Under the pieces are notes generated by a model. That model saw only the letters and a program-made list of their open reading frames with translations. It did not search any database and had not been told where the DNA came from. The position numbers and the translations under genes were made by a program. Source: Panopea generosa (lineage: Eukaryota; Mollusca; Bivalvia; Adapedonta; Hiatellidae). From it: 64,000 nucleotides of DNA. The stretch covers positions 24,399,657 to 24,463,656 of the forward strand of contig CM055901.1 of NCBI GenBank assembly GCA_029582155.1. Reading direction: 5' to 3'. Numbering within the stretch: the first letter of the stretch is position 1; every line of letters begins with the position of its first letter. Shown piece by piece: positions 49,901 to 62,200 of this stretch.

Positions 49901-50980
49901 AAGAAAACAAACACAGACCAGTCTACCAAGATTGACACATTTATACAGAGAATAAAAGATGTGAGTACCAATATGTATGAATTGATGAACATTATTTTAT
50001 GGGACTTATTTACATTACAGTGTTTTTTTTCGGCCATTTTTATAGCCGTTATTGGGTCATATTCCCAATGGCAAATAGTATCTTTTTTTTCCCAATTGAA
50101 TGGTAAAAATTCCCAATTGAAAGCTTCAGAAATGTAAATTGAAACTTGCCATATTTCCTTGATAAAATAAAGAAAGTTTTCCCCATTGATTATTTAATTA
50201 AATGGCCTAATAAGCAAGTGTACACTTTTTATAAATATATAAATATATTTAATGCAAAAATATTTCCAAATGTTGATGAAAATGCCGCTAAAATTCCCAA
50301 TTCCAAGGGTATGGGTCATCTTCCCAAAACGGTGAAAAAAACCACTGCATTATTAAAAAGAGGCCAACTTCCCAATTCAAAAAAATATGTTTTTTCCCGA
50401 ATTGTGACCAAATAAAATCCCAAAATTCAAATTCTTGAATTGGCCAAAATCAGATATTCAGTGTGTGTATGGTGTGGGTGGGGGGAGGATGTTTGCACTA
50501 TACCTCTTGTATTTTTGACTGGATCTTTACCAAACTTGCACCGTAGTTACCATATGCCATGAGAACCTTAAAAAGGCGAATTTGACATTAAGTGTTTGAG
50601 TTGTATCTCTTGAATTATCAATTTGGTAAAGCTTGTAAGTCAGTTTTGTGTACAGCAAATATCTATATATTAATCAAATAATGTATGATACTTCTTCAAG
50701 AATTTAACGTCTTTACTAATTTCTACAATTGTTTATTTTCAGATACAAGACAGTAACAGTCAGTCAGAAGAGCAGTTCAGACAAGAAATCCAGGCGCGAG
50801 TCCGGCTTTTAGACTTGTATAAGGTAGCTAAATACAGTCAGCTGCTGTTTTCTGCCGCTGAAAAATAATTTATGAGTTATTCATAAATTGGTCCAAGTGA
50901 TGTCAGTCACAAGTTCTTCTTATTATTACCAAATGATAAGGGGGATTATTTTTAAGTAATGGAAGTCATCAGTTATTGAT

Positions 50981-51038
<58 letters not shown>

Positions 51039-53228
51039 TGTAAATTAAAACTGACATTGGTTCTTAATTGGACGTGGCCATTCTCCTCAGTTGTTACTTA
51101 TAATGATGTCAGTTTGTGTACATGGTGACTTCGATAATGTCGGAATGCTCAGGCATGAATCTAGTAGTAAATACTTGTAAGATTTAACTGACTGAGTAGT
51201 TAAAAAATAAAAAGTAATTCAAACAAAGTTTCGAGAGGTGGGTATAATAAAGAAGTTAGCGATCTCTCTTTCTGTCGGTCCGTCAGCACCTTGTAGAATG
51301 AACAACTTATATAGTTTTCATTTTGATTGAAATGAAACTGTTTACTTGATCAACATAAAGGGTATATATGTGTGACACAAATTGTGTGACACTGTTTTAA
51401 TTCCAAGTTGATTTCCTCCCTGTGTCTGTATGGTAAATATGTTTGATTGCGTTTTCAGAATGCAGCAGAGGAGGCTGAGAGCAAGTCTACTCAGTTGACT
51501 GGTGCAGTCACTGAACTCCGAGATCTACTGAAGGATTCTGCTGCAGGTAAAAATACTGCCTTGCTCACATACCTGTTAAGGATATCTGGTCTGACGTTGT
51601 GAAAACTTTTTCATGTTTCAGTCAAATTTCATACTCAAACACAATTTCCAAGATTTATATATAAACACAAATTAAAGCCCAAATTCTTGATTTGGCTTCC
51701 AAATTGAAAGTATATATGCTGATTTGAAGTTGAAAGTATATTTGCTGATTTGAAGAAGAAAGTATATTTGCTGATTGAAGTAGAAAGTATATTTGCTGAT
51801 TTGAAGAAGAAAGTAAATATGCTGATTTGAAGAGAAAGTATATATGCAGTTTTAAAAAAGAAAGTATATATGCTGATTTGAAGTAGAAAGTATATTTGCT
51901 GATTTGAAGAAGAAAGTATATATGCTGATTTGAAGTAGAAAGTATATTTGCTGATTTGAAGAAGAAAGTATATTTGCTGATTGAAGTAGAAAGTATATTT
52001 GCTGATTTGAAGAAGAAAGTATATATTGTGCTGATTTGAAGAAGAAGGTATATATGCTGATTTGATGAAGTATATATTGTGCTGATTTGAAGAAGATAGT
52101 TTATATGCTGATTTGAAGAAAAAAGTATGTATGCTGATTTGAAGACGAAAGTATAAATGTTGATTTGAAGAAGAAAGTATATACATGTATGATGATTTGA
52201 AGAAGAAAATATATATGTTGAGTTGAAGAAGAAAGTATATATGCTGATTTACATTTTACATTTATATTTGAATTTAGCGTGAAATATTGGGTTGAGTGTG
52301 GAACAAAGTTTTAAAACCTGGTGACCTGTAACCTTGTGATCTGTAACATTGTAACCTTGTGACCTGTAACCTTGTGACCTGATCATTTACTGATGTGACA
52401 TTTCTATCTCACCCTAGCAGCCAGATAAAATAATAATGCTGTATCTAATACATGTATGTCCTATATAAAATACATATGACATGAATGTTATGATTTGACA
52501 AGTTAAACAAAAGTGATCATGGTAAAAAAGATCTTGATGTATAAGTTAAAATGATTATTAATGTGTTTGTTATGTGTGGATTTTTTCAGTGAATATAGAA
52601 AATTATTTCCCTTGGGTTAACTGTTGTTGCAGTAACTTGTTAATCCTCATTCCTACCAAAACAATTATCTCTCGAGGTGGAATTTTTTATCCATTTTATA
52701 ATGTAAGAAATCTCAGTTGTAGACTGGGCTGTGTCCATATACCGGTACATTTGTTTTAAAACAAGGGGTTGAATGTTATGATACCACATTTTCAAACTAC
52801 CTAATGTATCTGTGAAGAAATTGAGGATAAACTTTAAAAATTAAAATGTTAATAATCTAATTAAATTGGCAGCAATGTGTTTGTACCAAAGGCTGTTTCT
52901 TTTTTTTATACATTTCAGTGTTTTTTCCACCATTTTGCGAAGATGACCCATACCCTTTGAATTGGGCATTTTAGCGGTGTTGTCAAACATTTGGAAAACT
53001 TTTGCATTAAATATATTTGTTCAACTTCATAAAAATGTGTACACTTGCTTCTCTGGTCATTGTCATATTCAATTCAGAATGTGGAAAACTTTTATTATTT
53101 TAACAAGGAATTATGGCAAGTTTCAATTACAGTTAATGAAGCTTTCAATTGGGAATTTTTACCGCTCAATTGGGGAAAAAAATATATGCCATTGGGAATA
53201 GGACCCAATAATGGCTATAAAATGGCTG

Positions 53229-53261
<33 letters not shown>

Positions 53262-56200
53262 ACTGCATTTCCATATTCAATATGACTCTGGAAAAGTTAC
53301 ATCTGTCTCGTGTTGTTGATGTGTGTATACATTTTACATTATTTATATTCTTTAAAGCAACCACTGTTTTGTGTTACCTCTGTATTTATATCATACAGCT
53401 CATACTGAAATGGAAGAGGAGAAAGATCAAGCTGTAGCTAGGATGCAAGAAGAAATCAACGACAGAGGTAAGTTAATAACATTGGGGTTAGAATTTTATC
53501 TCAATTTAGATTTATACGTGCTCTCTGCAGTAGTCTTTATTTTGTTTACTGTAGGTCTCTTATATATTAATTATAGATCTTAATTAGAAACTTAAATTCA
53601 TTTTAAATTAGGCCATCCTTAAAAAATATATTGTTTGCCATGCTCCTACCTAATCACTCAAAATTGCAGCTACCAAAACTTTTTTATTGATTTTCAAAGC
53701 ATTTAAAATTTTTTTCATGATTTCTGTCCGTTTTTCTACAAAATTTGACAAAAAATAAAAAATAGCTACCTGCCTACCCACATAAAAAATACTGGGTCAG
53801 AGCACAGTAAACAAATATTTTTTTAAGGATGGCTTAGATGTCCTGCTTTCTCAGCGAATTAAATTACTCAGTTTTTGTTTTTTTAAAAGAGAATGTCCAT
53901 TGTAGGCCATCCTTAAAAAATATTTGTTTGCTGTGCTCTGACCCAGTATTGTTAATGTGGATTGGTAGTTAATTTTTTTTCCTGCCAAACTTTCGTTTTG
54001 CGTAGTCATTTTAAAGACAATTGGAGAGATCATGAAAAAAAAACTCTTTAAAAGTCAATAAAAAAGTTTGGGAAGCTGCAATTTTAGTGAGTAGGTAGGA
54101 GCACAGCAAAAAAATAATTTTTAAGGATGGCCTTATATACAAATTCACCTTTGTTTTAAGTGATGAACACACTCTTAAAGCTATTGCATTTGATAAATGA
54201 AAACTTAGGAGGAGTGCATGAAAGATTGGTATCCATGAACTAGAAAGTAAATCAACATCGGAGCCAGTAAGAAGTAAATTTTCTACTGATAATTCCATAT
54301 AAATTCTAACCTGTGCAGGGAACATGCACACTTACATGTATATTCATTGAAGCATTATTGTTTGATCCCTGCCTCTGTGTGATGATGTCATGCTGATATA
54401 CATCACATCCTATTTCACTGAATGGCCCAGTACCTGGTGAACATTTCGCCTATACTTGAATAAATATGCTGATTTGTATATATGTTTTCTATATTATAGA
54501 AAAGAAAGCTATCAATTTGTTGCGATTATGTGAAATAATTCCTCACCAATATTAATGTTCTTATTTTTGCATTCAGAGAGGAGAATAGAAAGTCTGGAAC
54601 AGGAACTGGTGAATGCAAATGACTTGCTTTCTGCTCTTAAGTCCAAAAGTAAGTCTGATTTATTATAGTTATGTATTAGTAATTGTCAGTCCCCGTTGGA
54701 GAAGTGGTTTATAATTGGAAGTTAGACATAAGAGAATTGTAGATAAGAAATGTAAGAGAGGATTTAATCCTCACCATATTCACTCAATAAATTCTCCAAA
54801 AATTAAACCTTACATAAATTGGTAGACAGAATAATAGTGGTGACTTCTGTACTTTGTGTGTAAGTAATTGTAACTTTGAGGTTTTTGGAGTTGTAGTTAT
54901 GACCATTATTTTTTCTGTGTAAATAATTTTACTTCAAAGCTAGCTCTTGTGTTATTGCAATTGTGGCTTTGAGGTTAGAGTACCCACTACTTGTAGAGAT
55001 AGAGTAGTTACAGTCATTGTAGAAAAGTATTCAACATTTTGTCAGAATTTTCTTAAATTTTCTACTTGACCAGATGTAAGTGAGGAGAAGGTGGAGTCCA
55101 TGTTTCCCACGGCGGCTGCTACAAGTAAAATGCTTAAGTCTGGTATGACCTTAACACAAATATACAATGAGTATGTCCAAGCAACAGATGGTCTCCAGCT
55201 GGAAAAGGAAGAAAACAAGCGTCTCAACTCTTACCTTGATCAAATATTACAGGTAAGTAGGAACTCAAACATTTAGTTGGAAAATTTCATTAGAAAAATA
55301 AAACAATTTTGACTTGTATTAGTAAAATTTTAGAAATACATTTTTAACTTCTATTGTTAATGGAAAATAGTTTTCAACTGCAAGCATTGATATTTAAAGA
55401 ACAAAAAATACATGGAATTTGTTGATGCCAGGGGAGTAAAAATGTCATATACAGTCAAACCTGTCTTAAGCAGCCAGTCAAGGGAAGGAGAAAAAATGTC
55501 CCTTTAAGGAAGGTTGTTGCTTAATAGAGGTTTTTTTTTCTGAAAGCATAGAAATGAAAAATGTGGCTGCTTAAAACAAGTGGCTCCTTAATAGAGGTGA
55601 CTGCTTACACAGGGGGCATATAGTATCACCAGTGTGTCTGTACGTACAAAAATGGTTTCCGACTTATATCTTTAGTTTTATTGTATTTTTAAACCAAATT
55701 TGGTGTGTGACTTCATATTCAGGTAATACAGATCAAGTTGATATTTTGTTCTGGTCTGATGATTTTTGATGGAGTTATGCCCCTTTTTGGACTAAGATTA
55801 TTGACAAAATTAATGTTAAATGGCTTCCGCTCGATATCTCTTGAAGGATTGGATGGATTTGATTCATATTTGGTAGAAAGATGTATGGTGATAAACTATG
55901 GATTAAGCTGATTTCTGTCCAAAATCCCTGCATATTAATTAGGTGTTCTGGGCTCTGATTGGCTGATAGTTTCTGACCTCTAAAGTCTTTGTTTATGGAC
56001 AGATTTTGACAAAAAATTATATTTGGCTTTATATCAACAAGACCCAGGTCAAGTTGGACAATGGATGGAATTGGAGCATATTAATTAGGTGATCTGGACT
56101 CTGATTGGCTGACAGTTTCCGACCTCTAAAATCTTTATTGATGGACCTGTTTTGATGAAACTTGATATTTGGCTTTATTGATATCTACAATGTAGTTTCA

Positions 56201-59200
56201 AAGCAGGGGCATCTGTGTCCCATGGACACATTTCTAGTTATTTTTGTTTAACCTTTTTAAAGAAAATATGAGACATGTGTTACTTTTCTTGCAGGTATGT
56301 TTGTGTTAACAATTCAATGTTTTGTGTTAATCTGTGTTCTGCTTAGATAATTGGTGGAACTATACAGACATGCTGCTTCCAGACCTTTATGAAGTAATAT
56401 CTTCACCTACAGAATGTTGTTATTGTGTTAAGCTCCATTTCTTTGCAACTGTTTGACCCAGGATCAACACCATATGATCTCATACAAGCTCTTGAACTTG
56501 CCAAATCTTATTGCTCTTTCCAAAGTTGCTATATTTCACCAAGTGTGCTTTCTATTATCAGTATTTATCATTAGATCTTCACCAAACTTATACAGTTGTT
56601 ATACCTTATACTATAAATTCTCCAATAATGTGTTAAATGTTAGCTGATCTATAACTTTGCTGAAAAGCATGAAATCTTGCTTTGCATACAAGATAGATAG
56701 TTTGATCCCTGACTTGATTGATGAATTAGCATGGTCAATGTGATACATTAGCATGGTCAATGTGTACATTAGCATGGTCAATGTGATACATTAGCATGGT
56801 CAATGTGTACATTAGCATGGTCAATGTGATACATTAGCATGGTCAATGTGATACATTAGCATGGTCAATGTGTACATTAGCATGGTCAATGTGTACATTA
56901 GCATGGTCAATGTGTACATTAGCATGGTCAATGTGATACATTAGCATGGTCAATGTGTACATTAGCATTGTCAATGTGATACATTAGCATGGTCAATGTG
57001 ATACATTAGCATGGTCAATGTGTACATTAGCATGGTCAATGTGATACATTAGCATGGTCAATGTGATACATTAGCATGGTCAATGTGTACATTAGCATGG
57101 TCAATGTGATACATTAGCATGGTCAATGTGATACTTTAGCATGGTCAATGTGTACATTAGCATGGTCAATGTGATACATTAGCATGGTCAATGTGATACA
57201 TTAGCATGGTCAATGTGATACATTAGCATGGTCAATGTGATACATAAGCATGGTCATTGTGATAAATTAGCATGGTCAATGTGATACTTTAGCATGGTCA
57301 ATGTGTACATTAGCATGGTCAATGTGATACATAAGCATGGTCATTGTGATAAATTAGCTGGTCAATGTGATACATTAGCATGGTCAATGTGTACATTAGC
57401 ATGGTCAATGTGATACATTAGCATGGTCAATGTGATACATTAGCATGGTCAATGTGATACATAAGCATGGTCATTGTGATAAATTAGCATGGTCAATGTG
57501 ATACTTTAGCATGGTCAATGTGATACATTAGCATGGTCAGTGCGATACAGTAGCATGGTCAATGTGATACTTTAGCATGGTCAATGTGATACATTAGCAT
57601 GGTCAGTGCGATACAGTAGCATGGTCAATGTGATACTTTAGCATGGTCAATGTGATACATTAGCATGGTCAGTGCGATACAGTAGCATGGTCAGTGTGAT
57701 ACTTTAGCATGGTCAATGTGATACATTAGCATGGTCAGTGTGATACATTGTACTTTAGTATTGTAAATGTGATAAATAGGCATGGTCACAGTGTTTTTTT
57801 GGCCATTTTTATAGCCGTTATTGGGTCATATTCCCAATGGCAAATAGTATCTTTTTTTCCCAATTGAGTGGTAAAAATTCCCAATTGAAAGTTTCAATAA
57901 TTGTAAATTGAAACTTGCCATAATTCTTTGATAAAATAAATAAAGTTTTCCCGATTCTGAATTGAGTATGACATTGATTCTTTAATTAAATGGCTAGAGA
58001 AGCAAGTGTACACATTTTTATGAAGTTGAACAAATCAATTTAATGCAAAAATTTTCCCAATGTTAATGAAAACGCCGCTAAAATTCCCAATTCAAGGGTA
58101 TGGGTCATCTTCCCAAACTGGTGGAAAAAAACACTGGGTCAATGTGATACATTAGCATGGTCAATGTGATACTTTAGCATGGTCAATGTGATAAATAAGC
58201 ATGGTCAGTGTGATACTTTAGCATTGTAAATGTGATACATTAGCATGGTCAATGTGATACATTAGCATGGTCAATGTGATAAATAAGCATGGTCAATGTG
58301 ATATATTAGCATGCTCAATGTGATACTTTAGCATGGTCAATGTGATACTTTAGCATGGTCAGTGTGATACATTAGCATGGTCAATGTGATAAATAAGCAT
58401 GGTCAATGTGATATATTAGCATGCTCAATGTGATACTTTAGCATGGTCAATGTGATACTTTAGCATGGTCAGTGTGATACATTAGCATGGTCAATGTGAT
58501 AGTTTAGCATGGTCAATGGTGTGTGTATTGAGTTGGATCTGGGTTCTTCATATTGTTTGATTTTAGTGTTATCAGTATAGAGCTCTTGGTCTTTATGCAT
58601 AAAGCTATAATTGTGTGTAAACTTATCAGAGTTGTGGCCTTTGAAATTTCAAAAAGAAGTGTGAAGCATTTGTTTATTATAGTGTCACCCCTATTGTGAG
58701 GGCCAGCCACGATGGGTTAATGAGAAACCTTTATGCTGTACATATTTACTTCCCCAACTATTATTGTCAGGCTGTTAGCCAAAAAGAAACAACTTTCTCC
58801 TGGATTGGAACCTTTGATCTCTCACTTCCAAGGCGACTACCTTAACCACTGGGCCGCAGAAGACAATGCTTCATTTGGCATGGTTTGCAATGCCTCAGGT
58901 GCATGATTTCGGGCCATTGTTTATATCTGGTTCTTTACAGCTCAAACATGCATGAACATACATAAATATGTATGTAAGAAAAGAGAGTTGTTTCTGTACC
59001 TGGTTTTACTTGCAGGAGATAGAAGAGAAAGCACCCATGTTGAAGAAACAGAGAGAGGACTATGAGATAGCATTGAAAAGTATAGACCAAATGACCAGAC
59101 AGCTGGATACTTCCATGCTGGTAAGTTGTATACATGTAGGTCCAGACAGCTGGATACTTCCATGCTGGTAAGTTGTATACATGTAGGTCCAGACAGCTGG

Positions 59201-62200
59201 ATACTTCCATGCTGGTAAGTTGTATACATGTAGGTCCAGACAGCTGAATACTTCCATGCTGGTAAGTTGTATAGTTACATGTATGTCCAGACAGCTGGAT
59301 ACTTCCATGCTGGTAAGTTGTATACATGTAGGTCCACCAGCTGGATACTTCCATGCTGGTAAGTTGTATACATGTAGGTCCAGACAGCTGAATACTTCCA
59401 TGCTGGTAAGTTGTATACATGTAGGTCCAGACAGCTGGATGCTTCCATGCTAGTAAGTTGTATACATGTATATCCAGCATACAGCTGGATACTTCCATGC
59501 TAGTAAGTTGTATACATGGAGGTCCAGACAGCTGGATACTTCCATGCTAGTAAGTTGTATACATGTAGGTCCAGCAGACAGCTGGATACTTCCATGCTGG
59601 TAAGTTGTAGTGTACATGTATGTCCAGGCAACTCATATTTTGTCAATTTATTTCATAAATTAAATATAAGCATGTTTATTGAATCAATTTCATAGAAATT
59701 TTGATTCATTAGATACAATCCGTATACAGCCTTGTATAAGCCACTTACTCATCATGCATGTATGACTTTTGCTTCAGGACTGTCAGACGCTGCGGGCCGA
59801 GGCAGATGAGAGTCACAGAAAATCGTCACATCTCACAAAAGAGAATTTGAAACAACAGCAGCAGATACATGATCTTTCTGATCAGGTATAGTAAATTAAT
59901 TATGTCACATGGGCAAAGTGCATATTGGAATAGTCTGTTCCTCTGTCTGTTTTAACTTTACTGTCAACCACATTGATGTCAAGGTCATACTTAAAGGTCA
60001 CCTGATTGAGGCAACAGCAGAACCTAATTTCCAGCTACGTATGATTGGGGTCTAGATCATACTTTTTAGTCCAAAGTCAAATAGGCATACTTTATGTCTG
60101 CACCATATAATACAATATTATATGGTCTTGCACACTGTATAAGGATATCTGCTGTTAGATATTTCTATCTCACCCTAGAGCTGACATAAAATTCTCGTGT
60201 AACATATAAAAATATGATGTAAATCATATAATAAAAGCGACTGTTGCAAAAAATATAAGGATAAAATACGTTAAAATAGGTATTTAATATATTTGGTATA
60301 CAAGAAAATGAATTGTTCATAGCCTTTTCAGTTTGGATAGAAAATTTCTTCCTTTGGGATAACTGTTTTCGCAGGAACTCGGCAAAGTCTCGTTCCCGCC
60401 AAAACAGTTATCCCTCGGGACAGAATTTTCTATCCGAACCTCAAACCCATATAAGATTCTAATGACCTCATTGGAAGCTTTTAGCTTGATAAGCAGTTTT
60501 ATACTGCGTTTCTCATTGCCACTTTCACTTGCATCTGTTTTTTTTTTTTTTTAAAGTAGCATTCAGGAGTTATTTATTATTTTTTTTATTATTTTATTAT
60601 TTTTTGTTGGTATTAAATTTTATTGTTTTTGATTCAGACATATTCATGGGGACTCAGTTTCTTTGAAAACGAAATTGAGAAATAAAATAAAAACACAGTT
60701 ATAGTTAAAATGTCTGGTTCATTGTAATATTTCAATTACATAACATGTGTTATTTGTTGACCTTTAACTACAAATGACACACATACTTTATATACAATAA
60801 AACAGTTGGAAGGTTAAACACAGTAACCCTATTTAAACTTAATCAATTCACTTAATTAAATATTTAAATTTTATTATTATTTATATGAGATAGAAAATAT
60901 TGGTTAACTTGTAGCATAGCAAACGTAGGCCTATGTTTCGGGTAAAGTTAATTTCTATATAGCGTAGTGTCTGAACTGACGAATACTAATTATAAGTTCT
61001 GTAAGGGACCCATGACTGACTTATTAATTATGTCTGTAATGACTGACAATGAAAATTTGAGATACATTTCATTTTTATGCACCCCAAAAAATATTTGGGT
61101 GGCATATAGTAATCGCAGCATTCATCCATCCAGTATTTCGTGTCCGGCCTGTAAATTTGTCATGCATTGATGGATTTTGTTGATACTTGCTACAAATGAT
61201 CAACATAACATGACCACGTGTCACCAGTAAGACCCACATCAGTACTTCAATTGTCAAGGTCACAATTGAGTTTGTTGGACAACACCTTGAGTCTCTGTGA
61301 GATTTCATGTCCTCGGCCTGTAATTTGTCATGCATTGATGGATTTTAATGATACTTGCTACAAATGATCAACATAACATAAAGACGTGTCACAAGTAAGA
61401 CCCACGCCTGTACCTTAAGGGTAAAGGTTACAATTTGAGTTTGACAACACTTTGAGTCTGTGTGAGATTTCGTGTCCGACCTGTAACTTTGTCATGCATA
61501 GATGGATTTTATAAATACTTGCTACAAATGATCAACATAACATGCTTTCAATTTGTTTTATATTGCATGTCTGGTCTCTGACTTTGTTTTTAACTTGGCT
61601 CAATATATCAAGATGACATGATGACGTGTCATAAGTAAGACCTAGAGCCATACCTCAAAGGTCAAGGTCACACTTTTAGTATGTATGACAACACTTTGAA
61701 TCTGTTCGAGATTTCAAATCCATCTTTTAACTTTATCATACATGGCTGGATTTCAAAAAAACTTGGCTCAATTTATCAATTGATCAACAATTGATCTTAA
61801 ACTTTTTCTTACATTTAGGGATTTTAAAATAGCTTGACACAAGTGATCAGCATTTCATGATGATGTTTTACTTGCATTTAACTTTTGCAATACCCAGACC
61901 ATTACATCAGATGTCAAGGTCAAGGTTACACAAAGGTCAAGGTCACGCTTTAATGAAAAAAAACAACATGAAATTGCATGTCTAGTCTGAAAATCTGTCC
62001 ATTACTCTTGATATTAATGGATAAATTGCTACATTTTGTAACATATATTGTTATTTTTCACAGACCATTTGGGGGGATTGCGACACTTACAGTGACATTT
62101 CTTGTTTACAATAGTTAAACTATTGAATGATGTAAATTAATGTTTTTTATTTTTGGTTGTACTAGATCTGCTGATGATTTAACAGATAAACTAAATATAA

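Noticed and set aside
57787-57793. CACAGTG, identical to the V(D)J recombination heptamer, at a transposon end
   Set aside because: The first CA belongs to the 5-bp target duplication GGTCA. The true terminus is CAGTG and the other end does not mirror the heptamer.
58935-59498. 187-codon minus ORF with repeated HGSIQLSG text
   Set aside because: Antisense of the 47-bp exon 13-derived array.
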